From Streptomyces alboniger (GTDB lineage: Bacteria; Actinomycetota; Actinomycetes; Streptomycetales; Streptomycetaceae), in assembly GCF_008704395.1 (NCBI RefSeq), contig NZ_CP023695.1, forward strand, positions 6,820,001 to 6,884,000: DNA of 64,000 nt. Direction: 5' to 3'. The translations under genes were made by a program, and so were the position numbers. The notes below the pieces were generated by a model that was given only the letters and a program-made list of their open reading frames with translations, searched no databases and had not been told where the DNA came from. Every line of letters begins with the position of its first letter. Within the stretch, counting starts at the first letter, position 1. Shown in pieces: positions 9,106 to 18,918 of this stretch.

Positions 9106-9134
9106 TTGACGCGAGATCCCGGAGTTCCTAAGTT
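9106..9134 (+). promoter_or_regulatory. putative promoter of arabinofuranosidase operon
   Basis: TTGACG and TAAGTT are separated by 17 bases, matching a vegetative (HrdB-type) promoter. The expected start of transcription near 9141 falls on the first operator half-site, so a bound regulator would block initiation or escape. Confidence 0.55.
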
Positions 9135-9137
9135 TCC

Positions 9138-9172
9138 GTTCGAAGTGTTGACCAACGTCCGGTATTTCGAAC
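9138..9172 (+). promoter_or_regulatory. IclR-type operator upstream of GH51 gene
   Basis: Two half-sites are seen: GTTCGAA at 9138-9144 and GTCCGGTATTTCGAAC at 9157-9172. The second is almost the same as GTTCGGTATTTCG upstream of the dehydratase gene and GTTCGGTATGTCGAAT upstream of the U32-like gene. The 16-bp core is palindromic (GTTCG-6-CGAAC). The local IclR protein is the obvious candidate binder; this is inferred. Confidence 0.6.
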
Positions 9173-9185
9173 ATCTGGGGATGGC

Positions 9186-11732
9186 GTGGCATACAGGCGC
9201 ATGGCACACAGACGGGGGAGCCTCGCTCTCGCCGTCGGACCTCTCACCACCGCGGCCCTGCTGGCCGGCACGCTCGGCGCGGGACCCGGCGCGGCGGCCG
9301 AGCCGGCCGACTACACGATCGACGTCGACACGACGCGCACCGGCCCGAAGATCGACGACTCGATGTACGGCGTCTTCTACGAGGACATCAACCGCGCGGC
9401 CGACGGCGGGCTCTACGCCGAACTCGTCCAGAACAGGTCCTTCGAGTACGAGCCGGCCGACAACCGCTCCTACACGCCGCTGACCTCGTGGGACACCAAG
9501 GGCGCCGCGAAGGTCGTGAACGACGGCGGGCGCCTGAACGAACGCAACCGCAACTACCTCACGCTGGCAGCCGGTTCGTCCGTCACCAACTCCGGTTACA
9601 ACACCGGGATCGCCGTCCGCAAGGGCAAGCGTTACGACTTCTCGGTCCGGGCGCGCACCGACCGCACCGGCGCACCGCTCACCCTGACGCTGCACGACGC
9701 CTCAGGTCCGCTGGCCGCCGCCCGCCGGATCACCGCGCGCGGCGGCTGGTCCCAGTACAAGGCGTCCTTCACCGCCACCCGCACCTCCGCCGCGGGCCGC
9801 CTGACGGTCGCCTCGGCGGCCCCCGCCGCGCTCGACATGATCTCCCTCTTCCCCCGCGACACCTACCAGGGCCGCGAGAACGGCCTGCGCAAGGACCTCG
9901 CCGAGAAGATCGCGGCGCTGAAGCCCGGATTCCTCCGCTTCCCCGGCGGCTGCCTGGTCAACACCGGCAGCCACGAGGCGTACGACGAGAAGTCCGGCTG
10001 GCAGCGGCAGCGTTCCTACCAGTGGAAGGACACCATAGGCCCGGTCGAGCAGCGCGCCACCAACTCCAACTTCTGGGGCTACAACCAGAGTTACGGCCTC
10101 GGCTACTACGAGTACTTCCAGTTCGCCGAGGACACCGGCGCCATGCCGCTGCCCGTCGTGCCCGCCCTGGTGACCGGCTGCGGCCAGAACAAAGCCACGG
10201 ACGACCCGGCCCTCCTCAAGCGGCACGTCCAGGACACCCTCGACCTCATCGAGTTCGCCAACGGCCCGGTCAGCAGCGAGTGGGGCAAGAAGCGCGCCCG
10301 CATGGGCCACCCCGCGCCCTTCGGACTCACCCACCTCGAAGTCGGCAACGAGGAGAACCTCCCCGAGGAGTTCTTCGCCCGTTTCAAGGAGTTCCGCGCC
10401 GCCATCGAGGCCGAACACCCCGAGATCACCGTCATCTCCAACTCCGGCCCCGACGACAGCGGTCCGGTCTTCGACAAGGCCTGGCAGCTCAACCGCGACG
10501 CGAACGTCGCCATGGTCGACGAGCACTACTACAACAGCCCGCAGTGGTTCCTGGAGAACAACGACCGCTACGACTCCTACGACCGGCGCGGCCCCGAGGT
10601 CTTCCTCGGCGAATACGCCTCGCAGGGCAACACCTTCGGCAACGCCCTCTCCGAAGCCGCGTTCATGACCGGCCTGGAACGCAACGCGGACGTCGTGAAG
10701 CTCGCCTCGTACGCCCCACTGCTCGCCAACGAGGACTACGTCCAGTGGAAGCCGAACATGATCTGGTACGACAACGACCAGTCGTGGGGCTCGGCCAACT
10801 ACGAGACGCAGAAGCTCTTCATGCGCAACACCGGCGACGAGGTCGTCCCGTCCAAGTCCACCGGGACGCCCGCCACTTCGGGGCCCATCACCGGTGCCGT
10901 CGGCCTCTCCACCTGGGCGACGAGCGCAGCGTACGACGACGTCTCGGTCACGGGCGCCGACGGCAGGCCCCTGTTCTCCGACGACTTCTCCGCCGGGGAC
11001 GCCAAGTGGTCCAGGGCGGCGGGCAAGGGCGAGTGGGCCGTCGAGGACGGAGCGTACGTCCAGTCCGACGAGACCGCCGAGAACACCCTCGTCACCGCGG
11101 GCGACAAGGGGTGGCAGGACTACGACCTCAAGGTGCGGGCCACCAAGAAGTCCGGCAAGGAGGGCTTCATGGTCGCCTTCGGCGTCAAGGACACCGGCAA
11201 CCACTACTGGTGGAACCTCGGCGGCTGGAACAACACCCGGTCCGCCGTGGAGAAGACCACCGGCGGCGCCAAGCAGACGGTGATCCAGGACTCCACCAGG
11301 ATCGAGGCGGGCCGCGCCTACGACCTGCGCGTCGAGGTGCGGGGCCGACAGGTGACGCTCTACCTCGACGGCGAGAAGTGGGGCTCCTTCGCCGACGACA
11401 GGACCGCCGAACCCTTCCGCCAGGTCGTCACGCGCGACAAGGCGAGCGGCGACCTCATCGTGAAGGTCGTCAACGCCCAGGCCGCACCGGCCCGCACGCT
11501 GGTCGACCTCGGCCGGGGCGCGAAGGTCGCCCCGAAGGCGCGGGTCACCACGCTGACCGCGGACCCGGCCGCCGAGAACACGAAGGACAACGCACCGGTG
11601 AAGCCCGTCGACTCGGTCTTCACCGGGGTCGGCGACTCCTTCTCGTACACCTTCCCCGCCCACTCCGTGACGTTCCTGAGGATCACGTCGTCAGCGTCCG
11701 GCAACACCACCCACGGAAAGGCCGACCGATGA
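9186..11732 (+). CDS. secreted GH51 alpha-L-arabinofuranosidase with extra C-terminal domain
   Basis: This 848-residue exported hydrolase removes terminal alpha-L-arabinofuranosyl groups from arabinan or arabinoxylan. An N-terminal signal peptide ends about residue 38 (GAGPGAAAEPA). The family GH51 hallmark YGVFYEDINRAADGGLYAEL follows, then a carbohydrate-binding-like insert. The catalytic (beta/alpha)8 domain has the acid/base Glu in LEVGNEENLP (about 386) and the nucleophile Glu in EVFLGEYASQ (about 474). After residue 590 there is a jelly-roll-like domain with ...NHYWWNLGGWNNTRSAVEK, then the usual C-terminal beta-sandwich. The GTG start has only a weak GGGGA site; an ATG five codons later is possible. 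The stop overlaps the next gene by ATGA. Confidence 0.9.
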   Translation: MAYRRMAHRRGSLALAVGPLTTAALLAGTLGAGPGAAAEPADYTIDVDTTRTGPKIDDSMYGVFYEDINRAADGGLYAELVQNRSFEYEPADNRSYTPLTSWDTKGAAKVVNDGGRLNERNRNYLTLAAGSSVTNSGYNTGIAVRKGKRYDFSVRARTDRTGAPLTLTLHDASGPLAAARRITARGGWSQYKASFTATRTSAAGRLTVASAAPAALDMISLFPRDTYQGRENGLRKDLAEKIAALKPGFLRFPGGCLVNTGSHEAYDEKSGWQRQRSYQWKDTIGPVEQRATNSNFWGYNQSYGLGYYEYFQFAEDTGAMPLPVVPALVTGCGQNKATDDPALLKRHVQDTLDLIEFANGPVSSEWGKKRARMGHPAPFGLTHLEVGNEENLPEEFFARFKEFRAAIEAEHPEITVISNSGPDDSGPVFDKAWQLNRDANVAMVDEHYYNSPQWFLENNDRYDSYDRRGPEVFLGEYASQGNTFGNALSEAAFMTGLERNADVVKLASYAPLLANEDYVQWKPNMIWYDNDQSWGSANYETQKLFMRNTGDEVVPSKSTGTPATSGPITGAVGLSTWATSAAYDDVSVTGADGRPLFSDDFSAGDAKWSRAAGKGEWAVEDGAYVQSDETAENTLVTAGDKGWQDYDLKVRATKKSGKEGFMVAFGVKDTGNHYWWNLGGWNNTRSAVEKTTGGAKQTVIQDSTRIEAGRAYDLRVEVRGRQVTLYLDGEKWGSFADDRTAEPFRQVVTRDKASGDLIVKVVNAQAAPARTLVDLGRGAKVAPKARVTTLTADPAAENTKDNAPVKPVDSVFTGVGDSFSYTFPAHSVTFLRITSSASGNTTHGKADR

Positions 11733-12799
11733 ACCACGGCAGTGCACACCCCGACCGCAGGCTGCTGCTGAAGGGCTCCCTGGCCGTCGGCGCCGCCGCG
11801 ACGGGCGCCCTGGCCGCCGCACAGGGCAGCGCCCGAGCCGCCACCCCGCGCACCGCTGCCAACCCCCTCGTCCCCCACCGCGCCGACCCCCACATCCACC
11901 GCCACCACGACGGCCGCTACTACTTCACCGCCACCGCACCCGAGTACGACCGCATCATCCTGCGCCGCTCCCGCACCCTGCGCGGCATCGCCACCGCCGA
12001 GGAGGCCGTCGTCTGGCGACGGCACACCAGCGGAGACATGGCCGCGCACATCTGGGCACCGGAGATCCACCACATCGGCGGCAAGTGGTACATCTACTTC
12101 GCGTCGGCGCCCGCGCACGACGTGTGGAAGATACGCATGTGGGTCCTGGAGAACGCCCACCGCGACCCCTTCAAGGGGACCTGGGTCGAGAAGGGGCGGA
12201 TCGCCACGGCCTGGGACACCTTCTCCCTCGACGCGACCACCTTCACGTACGAAGGAGCGCGCTACCTCGCCTGGGCGCAGAAGGATCCCGGCGAGGACCA
12301 CAACAGCGCCGTCTTCCTGTCCAGGATGGCCAACCCGTGGACCCTGGCGGGCCCGCAGGTACGGCTCACCACGCCGGAGTACGACTGGGAGTGCGTCGGC
12401 TTCAAGGTGAACGAGGGCGCCTCGTTCCTCCAGCGCAACGGCCGCGTCTTCATGACGTACTCCGCGAGCGCCACCGACGCCAACTACTGCATGGGGCTGC
12501 TCACCGCCGAGGCGGGCAGCGACCTGCTGGACCCGAGGTCCTGGACCAAGTCACCCCGGCCGGTCCTCACCAGCAACGACAGGACCAAGCAGTACGGCCC
12601 CGGCCACAACTCCTTCACCGTCGCCGAGGACGGCCGCACCGACGTCCTCGTCTACCACGCCCGCCAGTACAGGGACATCGTCGGCGACCCGCTGAACGAC
12701 CCCAACCGCCACACCCGCGTCCAGCGCCTCGGCTGGCGCACGGACGGCACCCCGGACTTCGGAGTCCCGGTGGCGGACGGCCCCGTCAGCCTCACCTGA
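11729..12799 (+). CDS. Tat-exported GH43 family arabinosidase
   Basis: The product has 356 residues. The start is the ATG of an ATGA overlap with the GH51 gene, with GGAAAG 8 bases upstream. A twin-arginine signal (DRRLLLKG, then a long Ala-rich hydrophobic stretch ending SARA) predicts folded export by Tat. The mature part has the GH43 five-bladed beta-propeller features: the catalytic base Asp in HRADPHIHRHHDGRYYFTA, a WAPEIHHIGGKWYIYF strand, and DWECVGFKVNEGASF, which carries the acid Glu. It probably acts with the upstream GH51 enzyme on arabinan side chains or on the backbone. The exact linkage cannot be read from the sequence. Confidence 0.85.
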   Translation: MNHGSAHPDRRLLLKGSLAVGAAATGALAAAQGSARAATPRTAANPLVPHRADPHIHRHHDGRYYFTATAPEYDRIILRRSRTLRGIATAEEAVVWRRHTSGDMAAHIWAPEIHHIGGKWYIYFASAPAHDVWKIRMWVLENAHRDPFKGTWVEKGRIATAWDTFSLDATTFTYEGARYLAWAQKDPGEDHNSAVFLSRMANPWTLAGPQVRLTTPEYDWECVGFKVNEGASFLQRNGRVFMTYSASATDANYCMGLLTAEAGSDLLDPRSWTKSPRPVLTSNDRTKQYGPGHNSFTVAEDGRTDVLVYHARQYRDIVGDPLNDPNRHTRVQRLGWRTDGTPDFGVPVADGPVSLT

Positions 12800-12877
12800 T
12801 CCTCACCGGCGGCAGGGCGGGGGCGGCGTCCACGGGGAGCTTTCGGCGTCTGGCAGGATGAAACGGACGCGTCGTAC

Positions 12878-13807
12878 ATGCAGAAAGCTCAGGTTGTGGA
12901 CTACCAGTCCGTTCTCGAAGAAGTCACCGCCTTCGCCCGGCCGCTGGTGGGCCGCGGCCAGCTGGCCCAGTACATCCCGGCGCTCGCGGACGTGGACGCC
13001 GAGCGTTTCGGCATCGCGGTCGCCGACGTCAACGGCGACGTGTACGGGGTGGGGGACTGGCAGGAGCCGTTCTCCGTCCAGTCCATCTCCAAGGCCTTCA
13101 GCCTCGCGCTCGTCCTCGCGGAGGGCGGCGAGCGGATCTGGGACCGGGTCGGCACGGAGCCGTCGGGCAACCCCTTCAACTCGCTCGTCCAGCTGGAGTA
13201 CGAGAACGGCATCCCCCGCAACCCCTTCATCAACGCCGGCGCGCTGGTCGTCACGGACCGGTTGCAGAGCCTCACCGGGGACGCCACCACGACCATGCTG
13301 GAGTTCCTGCGCGCGGAGAGCGGCAACCCCGACGTCGCCTGCGACCCGGTGGTGGCGGCCTCCGAGGCCGAGCACGGCGACCGCAACGCCGCCCTCGCGC
13401 ACTTCATGGCGAGCTACGGCAACCTCGACAACCCCGTGGCCACGGTCCTTGAACACTACTTCCGGCAGTGCGCGATCCGGATGAGCTGCCGCGACCTTGC
13501 CCTCGCGGGAGCCTTCCTGGCCCGGCACGGGCTGCGCGGCGACGGCACGCGCCTGCTGCCCCCGCGCGAGGCGAAGCAGGTCAACGCGGTCATGCTCACC
13601 TGCGGCACGTACGACGCGGCAGGCAGTTTCGCCTACCGCGTCGGTCTGCCGGGCAAGAGCGGCGTGGGCGGGGGCATCGTCGCCGTGGTCCCGGGCCGCT
13701 GCACCCTGTGCGTCTGGAGCCCGGGCCTCGACTCGTACGGCAACTCCGTCGCGGGCGTGGCGGCACTCGACCACTTCACCACGGTGACGGGCTGGTCGGT
13801 TTTCTGA
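12878..13807 (+). CDS. glsA: glutaminase A
   Basis: The 309-residue enzyme hydrolyses L-glutamine to glutamate and ammonia. It belongs to the beta-lactamase-like serine glutaminase family: the nucleophile motif S-x-x-K is in VQSISKAF (near residue 70). YENGIPRNPFINAGALV and the GKSGVGGGIVAVVPG loop near the C-terminus are family signatures. Length is normal. No clear ribosome site precedes the ATG; it follows the GH43 gene by 78 bases and may be read from the same or its own promoter. It ends 12 bases from the convergent mutarotase gene. Its presence among sugar genes looks incidental. Confidence 0.92.
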   Translation: MQKAQVVDYQSVLEEVTAFARPLVGRGQLAQYIPALADVDAERFGIAVADVNGDVYGVGDWQEPFSVQSISKAFSLALVLAEGGERIWDRVGTEPSGNPFNSLVQLEYENGIPRNPFINAGALVVTDRLQSLTGDATTTMLEFLRAESGNPDVACDPVVAASEAEHGDRNAALAHFMASYGNLDNPVATVLEHYFRQCAIRMSCRDLALAGAFLARHGLRGDGTRLLPPREAKQVNAVMLTCGTYDAAGSFAYRVGLPGKSGVGGGIVAVVPGRCTLCVWSPGLDSYGNSVAGVAALDHFTTVTGWSVF

Positions 13808-13819
13808 ACGCCCCCGGGC

Positions 13820-14974
13820 TCAGCGCGCCGAGAAGCTGTGCACCGTGCTCGACCGGTAGGTGCCGCCGGGGCGCAGCACCGTCGAGGGGAACGACGGCTG
13901 GTTCGGTGAGTCCGGGAAGTGCTGGGTCTCCAGGCAGAGGCCGTCACCCTGGCGGTAGGTGCGCCCCGAGGGGCCGGTCAGGGTGCCGTCCAGGAAGTTG
14001 CCGGAGTAGAACTGCACGCCCGGCTCCGTCGTCGCGATCCTCATCGTGCGGCCGGACTCGGGGTCCCGCAGCGTCGCGAAGTGCTCGGGGCGGTCCGTGA
14101 GCCCCTTGTCCAGGACCCAGTTGTGGTCGTATCCCTTGGCGGTCACCAGCTGGGGGTGCGCGACGCGGATGTCCTCGCCGACGGTCTTGGCACGCCGGAA
14201 GTCGAAGGCCGTGCCCGCCACCTTCGCGAGCGCGCCCGTGGGGATCAGGCCGGCGTCGGTCGGCGTGAAACGGCTCGCGGCCAGGGTCAGTTCATGACCG
14301 TAGACGCCGCCGCTGCCCTCGCCCGCCAGGTTGTAGTACGTGTGGTTGGTGAGGTTCACGACCGTCGCCCTGTCGGTCGTGGCCACGTAGTCGAGCCGCC
14401 AGTCGCCGCGCGCGGTGAGGGTGTACGTCACCTTCACGCGCAGCGTCCCCGGGTAGCCCATCTCGCCGTCGGCACTCACACGGCGTAGGACGAGGCCGAC
14501 GCCGGCCGGGCCGGTGAACGGTTCCACGTCCCACACTCGCGTGTCGAAGCCCTTGGCTCCGCCGTGCAGGCTGTTCTCCCCGTCGTTGACGGAGAGCTGG
14601 TGGGTCCTGCCGTCCAGGGTGAAGCGGCCGCGGGCGATGCGGTTGCCGTAGCGGCCGATCAGCGCGCCGAAGAACGTGGTGCCCGCGACGTACTTCTCCA
14701 GCTTGTCGTAACCGAGCGAGACGTTGGTGAACCGCCCGTGGCGGTCCGGGAGTTCGAGGGACTGGACGATGCCGCCGTAGGAGAGGACCTTTATCCTCGT
14801 GCCGCCGTTCGCCAGCGTCCATCGGTGCACCTTCGTGCCGTCGGCGAGCTTGCCGAAGAGTTCCTTCGTGGGGCGCCGCCCCGCGGCCGCGTGCGCGGGC
14901 CCCGCGGTGGCCGCGGCGGCCGCGGTGATTCCGGCGGCGGCCGCGGTGAGTACGGTGCGTCTGCTCGTTTCCAT
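13820..14974 (-). CDS. galM: exported aldose 1-epimerase (mutarotase)
   Basis: The 384-residue protein interconverts alpha and beta anomers of aldoses such as galactose, glucose or arabinose. A twin-arginine signal peptide (TSRRTVLTA followed by an Ala-rich segment ending PAHA) puts it outside the membrane. The catalytic His is in VVNLTNHTYYNLAG and the catalytic Glu near TTEPGVQFYSGNFLDG, both classical GalM motifs; GRYGNRIARGRF is also present. It is the last gene of the leftward ABC transporter operon, 32 bases after the permease. It would supply the anomer preferred by the transporter or dehydrogenase. Confidence 0.9.
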   Translation of the reverse strand: METSRRTVLTAAAAGITAAAAATAGPAHAAAGRRPTKELFGKLADGTKVHRWTLANGGTRIKVLSYGGIVQSLELPDRHGRFTNVSLGYDKLEKYVAGTTFFGALIGRYGNRIARGRFTLDGRTHQLSVNDGENSLHGGAKGFDTRVWDVEPFTGPAGVGLVLRRVSADGEMGYPGTLRVKVTYTLTARGDWRLDYVATTDRATVVNLTNHTYYNLAGEGSGGVYGHELTLAASRFTPTDAGLIPTGALAKVAGTAFDFRRAKTVGEDIRVAHPQLVTAKGYDHNWVLDKGLTDRPEHFATLRDPESGRTMRIATTEPGVQFYSGNFLDGTLTGPSGRTYRQGDGLCLETQHFPDSPNQPSFPSTVLRPGGTYRSSTVHSFSAR

Positions 14975-15006
14975 GTACAGCTCCCTGAAAGTGGGTGGGC
15001 GAGGGG

Positions 15007-16239
15007 TTACCGGCCGGCCTTGCGCTTGTTCCAGACGTCGAAGCCGACCGCAGCGAGCAGCACGAGCCCCTTGATGACCTGCTGGTAGTCCGTGCCGATG
15101 CCGACGAGCGACATGCCGTTGTTGAGGACGCCGAGGACCAGTCCGCCGATCACGGCGCCCATCACCGTGCCGACACCGCCGCTCATCGACGCGCCGCCGA
15201 TGAACGAGGCCGCGATCGCCTCCAGTTCGAAGTTGAGGCCGGCCTGCGGGGTGCCCGCGTTGAGCCGGGCGGCGTACACGCAGCCCGCGAGCGCCGCGAG
15301 GACGCCCATGTTGACGAAGACCAGGAAGGTGACCCGCTTGTCCTTGACGCCGGAGAGCTTCGCGGCGGCCTTGTTGCCGCCGAGCGCGTACACATGACGG
15401 CCCACGACGGCGTTGCGCATGACGTACCCGAGGGTTATGAGCAGCCCGCACATGATGAGCATGACGACCGGCACGCCGTGGAAGCTGGCGAGCGTCAGCG
15501 TGAACGCCACCACCGCGGCCGTCATCGCCACACACTTGGCCGCCCACAGGCCGACCGGCAGGACGTCGAGATCGAACGCCAACTGCCGTTTGCGGTCCCG
15601 CCATTCACGCAGGAGCAGGAAGGCGATCGTGGCGAGGCCCAGGAGCAGCGTGGGGTTGTGGTACTGCGTGTACGGGCCCATCTCCGGGATGAAGCCCTTG
15701 GCTATGTTCTGGAAGCCGTCGGGGAAGGGGGCCAGCGACTGGCCCTCCAGGACGATCTGCGTAAGCCCGCGGAAGAGCAGCATGCCGGCCAGCGTCACGA
15801 TGAACGACGGGATGCCGACGTATGCGATGAAGAAGCCCTGCCAGGCGCCCGCGACCGCGCCGATCAGCAGGGACAGGACGAGGGCGAGCACCCACGGCAT
15901 GTCGTGCTTGACCATCATCACCGCCGACATGGCGCCCACGAACGCCACCAGCGAGCCGACGGACAGATCGATGTGGCCCGCGATGATGACGATCATCATG
16001 CCGATGGCCAGGATGAGGATGTAGCCGTTCTGCTGGATCAGATTGGAGACGTTGTTCGGCAGCAGCAGCGTGCCGTCGGTCCAGATCTGGAACAGGACCA
16101 CGATGAAAGCCAGGGCGATGAGCATGCCGTACTGGCGCATGTTCGAGCGCATGCTGTCGAGCAACAGCGCACCGGCCGAGCGTGCGGCCGGCCGTGGCGC
16201 GGGGGACGAGTCCCGTGGGGGAGTGGTCGTGGTGGTCAT
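15007..16239 (-). CDS. sugar ABC transporter permease (MmsB/GguB/XylH type)
   Basis: The protein has 410 residues and about ten hydrophobic helices. The conserved GHIDLSVGSLVAFVGAM segment of monosaccharide permeases lies near residue 95. In this family the permease forms the membrane channel for pentoses or galactose and pairs with a double ATPase and a ChvE-like binding protein, both of which are the next genes upstream. It starts 7 bases after the ATPase stop, so translation is likely coupled. Confidence 0.92.
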   Translation of the reverse strand: MTTTTTPPRDSSPAPRPAARSAGALLLDSMRSNMRQYGMLIALAFIVVLFQIWTDGTLLLPNNVSNLIQQNGYILILAIGMMIVIIAGHIDLSVGSLVAFVGAMSAVMMVKHDMPWVLALVLSLLIGAVAGAWQGFFIAYVGIPSFIVTLAGMLLFRGLTQIVLEGQSLAPFPDGFQNIAKGFIPEMGPYTQYHNPTLLLGLATIAFLLLREWRDRKRQLAFDLDVLPVGLWAAKCVAMTAAVVAFTLTLASFHGVPVVMLIMCGLLITLGYVMRNAVVGRHVYALGGNKAAAKLSGVKDKRVTFLVFVNMGVLAALAGCVYAARLNAGTPQAGLNFELEAIAASFIGGASMSGGVGTVMGAVIGGLVLGVLNNGMSLVGIGTDYQQVIKGLVLLAAVGFDVWNKRKAGR

Positions 16240-16246
16240 GGCGGCC

Positions 16247-17809
16247 TCAGCTCTTGCTTCTGGTCGTGGTCATATGGCGCATCAGGACTTCCTGGGTGGC
16301 CTCCGCGCGCGCGACCTCGCCGGTCAGGCGGCCCTCGGCCATCGTGTAGATCCGGTCGCACATCCCGAGCAGCTCGGGCAGCTCCGAGGAAATGAAGAGG
16401 ACCGCCTTGCCCTGCGCCGCGAGTCTGTCGATGACGGTGTAGATCTCGTACTTGGCGCCCACGTCGATACCGCGCGTCGGCTCGTCGAGGATCAGCACCT
16501 CGGGGTCGGCGTGGATCCACTTGCTCAGGACGACCTTCTGCTGATTGCCGCCGGAGAGCCGGCCCACCTGCTCGTAGACGGTGGGCGTCTTGATGTTCAT
16601 CGACTTGCGGTAGCGCTCCGAGACCTGCCGCTCGTGATGTTCGTCGACCACACCGTGCCGTCGCATCCCCGGCAGGGAGGCCAGCGAGACATTGCGGTTG
16701 ATGTTGTCGATGAGGTTCAGGCCGTAGCGCTTGCGGTCCTCGGTGACGTACGCGATGCCGGCGTCGACCGCCGCCGGGACCGTCTTGGTGACCACGGGCC
16801 GGCCGTTCACGGCCACGGTCCCGGAGACGTACTGTCCGTAGGAGCGCCCGAACACGGACATTGCCAGCTCCGTGCGGCCCGCGCCCATCAGGCCCGCGAT
16901 GCCGACGATTTCGCCGCGCCGCACGGTCAGCGACACGTCGTCGACGATCGTGCGCTGGTGGTCGACCGGGTGGCGCACGGTCCAGTTGTCCACCCGCAGG
17001 GCCAGTTCACCGGCGTTGGCGCCCTCGTACGGGGTGCGGTCGGGGAAGCGGTGGTCGAGGTCGCGCCCGACCATGCCCCGGATGATCCGGTCCTCCGACA
17101 ACATCGCCTTGTCGGACGGAGTCTGACGTACCGTCAGCGTCTCGATGGACTGCCCGTCGCGCAGGATGGTCACCGTGTCGGTGATCTGCCGGATCTCGTT
17201 CAGTTTGTGCGAGATGATGATGCTCGCGATGCCCTGCCCCCGCAGCTCCACGATCAGATCGAGCAGCTTCGCGCTGTCGTCGTCGTTGAGCGCGGCCGTC
17301 GGTTCGTCGAGGATCAGCAGCTTCACCTCCTTCGACAGGGCCTTGGCGATCTCCACCAGCTGCTGTTTGCCGACGCCGATGTCGGAGACCGGCGTCTGCG
17401 GCTTCTCGCGCAGCCCCACCCGCTTGAGCAGGGCACTCGCCCGGCGCAGGGTGTCGTTCCAGTCGATGATGCCGCGTCTGGCCTGTTCGTTTCCGAGGAA
17501 GATGTTCTCGGCGATCGACAAGTACGGGACCAGCGCCAGCTCCTGATGAATGATCACAATGCCCCGGCGCTCGCTGGCGCGGATGTCCTTGAAGGCCATC
17601 GGCTCGCCCTCGAAGAGGATCTCGCCGTCGTAACTGCCGTGCGGGTGCACGCCGCTGAGGACCTTCATCAGCGTCGACTTCCCGGCGCCGTTCTCACCGC
17701 AGATCGCGTGGATCTCCCCGGGCCGCACGGTCAGACTGACATCGGAGAGCGCCCTGACACCGGGGAAGGTCTTGGTGATCCCGCGCATCTCCAAAATGGG
17801 CGCGCTCAC
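16247..17809 (-). CDS. sugar ABC transporter double-domain ATPase (MmsA/GguA type)
   Basis: The product has 520 residues with two nucleotide-binding domains, as in all CUT2 family sugar importers. The first has a canonical Walker A (GENGAGKST) and an [11 protein letters not shown]alker B. The second has the typical altered Walker A (GLMGAGRTE) and an [14 protein letters not shown] signature followed by [11 protein letters not shown]. The GTG start overlaps the stop of the binding protein gene (GTGA). Confidence 0.94.
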   Translation of the reverse strand: MSAPILEMRGITKTFPGVRALSDVSLTVRPGEIHAICGENGAGKSTLMKVLSGVHPHGSYDGEILFEGEPMAFKDIRASERRGIVIIHQELALVPYLSIAENIFLGNEQARRGIIDWNDTLRRASALLKRVGLREKPQTPVSDIGVGKQQLVEIAKALSKEVKLLILDEPTAALNDDDSAKLLDLIVELRGQGIASIIISHKLNEIRQITDTVTILRDGQSIETLTVRQTPSDKAMLSEDRIIRGMVGRDLDHRFPDRTPYEGANAGELALRVDNWTVRHPVDHQRTIVDDVSLTVRRGEIVGIAGLMGAGRTELAMSVFGRSYGQYVSGTVAVNGRPVVTKTVPAAVDAGIAYVTEDRKRYGLNLIDNINRNVSLASLPGMRRHGVVDEHHERQVSERYRKSMNIKTPTVYEQVGRLSGGNQQKVVLSKWIHADPEVLILDEPTRGIDVGAKYEIYTVIDRLAAQGKAVLFISSELPELLGMCDRIYTMAEGRLTGEVARAEATQEVLMRHMTTTRSKS

Positions 17810-18915
17810 CTGAGCTGCTCCGCCGTGAAGTACCCCTCGTCCACCAGGAGCTTCGTGTTGGACCTGTCGACACTCACCGGCTTCAGGAGGAAGGACGGCA
17901 CGGTCTTCTCGCCGTTGTTGTAGTCCGTGGTGTTGTTCACCTGGACCTCCTTGCCGGTCAGGACCGCGTCGCCCATCTTCACCGTCTGCGCGGCCAGCTT
18001 CCGCGTGTCCTTGAAGACGGTCTGCGTCTGCTCACCGCGGATGATCGACTTCACCGACGCCAGCTCGGCGTCCTGCCCGGTGATGACGGGAAGCGGCTGA
18101 CTCCTCGACCCGTACCCCGCGCTCTTCAGCGCGGAGATGATGCCGATGGAGATCCCGTCGTACGGCGAGAGCACCGCGTCGACCCGCTTGTCGCCGTAAC
18201 TCTTGCTGATCAGGTCGTCCATGCGCTTCTGCGCGGTGCCGCCGTCCCACTTCAGCGTGGTGGCCTGCGTCAGCCGCGTCTGCTTGCTGCGCACGACGAG
18301 CTGTCCGCTGTCGAAGTACGGCTTCAGCACCTTCATGGCGCCGTTCCAGAAGTACTTGGTGTTGTTGTCGTCCGGGTCCCCCGCGAACAGCTCGATGGAG
18401 CGCGGCTCTTCCGCGCTCTCGCCGGGCTTGCCGAGCTTCAGCTTGTCGACGAGGTACTGCCCTTGGAGCCGCCCGACGCGTTCGTTGTCGAACGACGCGT
18501 AGTAGTCGATGTTCTTCGTGCCGAGGATGAGCCGGTCGTACGAGATCACGGGGATGCCCGCGTCCTTCGCCCGCTTCAGTACGTCGGTGAGCGCGGAGCC
18601 GTTGATCGCGGCCACCACGAGGAGCCGGTGGCCCTTCGTGATCATGTTCTCGATCTGGGCGACCTGGTTCTCCACCTTGTCGTCGCCGTACTGGAGGTCG
18701 GTCTCGTAACCGGCCTTCTTGAACTGCGAGGCCATGTTCTTGCCGTCGGCTATCCACCGCTCGGAGGACTTGGTGGGCATGGCGAGGCCGATCGTGCCGC
18801 CCTTGCCGTCGTCCGGTTCGTAGCGGCTGCCGCCCTTGGCCTCCTGACCGCAGGCGGTCAGCGAGACGGCGAGCAGCGCGGCGGTGACGGTGATGCCGGG
18901 AGTGCGGGTGCGCAT
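17806..18915 (-). CDS. sugar-binding lipoprotein (ChvE-like)
   Basis: The protein has 369 residues. A lipoprotein signal peptide ends in a lipobox LTAC (Cys about residue 22), anchoring it to the outer face of the membrane. The mature part is a type I periplasmic-binding fold like ChvE and xylose/arabinose-binding proteins: [13 protein letters not shown], a [14 protein letters not shown] strand, [10 protein letters not shown], and [14 protein letters not shown]. Proteins of this group bind arabinose, galactose, glucose or xylose; GH51/GH43 neighbours favour arabinose. It follows the U32-like gene by 3 bases and leads the transporter genes. Confidence 0.9.
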   Translation of the reverse strand: MRTRTPGITVTAALLAVSLTACGQEAKGGSRYEPDDGKGGTIGLAMPTKSSERWIADGKNMASQFKKAGYETDLQYGDDKVENQVAQIENMITKGHRLLVVAAINGSALTDVLKRAKDAGIPVISYDRLILGTKNIDYYASFDNERVGRLQGQYLVDKLKLGKPGESAEEPRSIELFAGDPDDNNTKYFWNGAMKVLKPYFDSGQLVVRSKQTRLTQATTLKWDGGTAQKRMDDLISKSYGDKRVDAVLSPYDGISIGIISALKSAGYGSRSQPLPVITGQDAELASVKSIIRGEQTQTVFKDTRKLAAQTVKMGDAVLTGKEVQVNNTTDYNNGEKTVPSFLLKPVSVDRSNTKLLVDEGYFTAEQLR

Positions 18916-18918
18916 GGG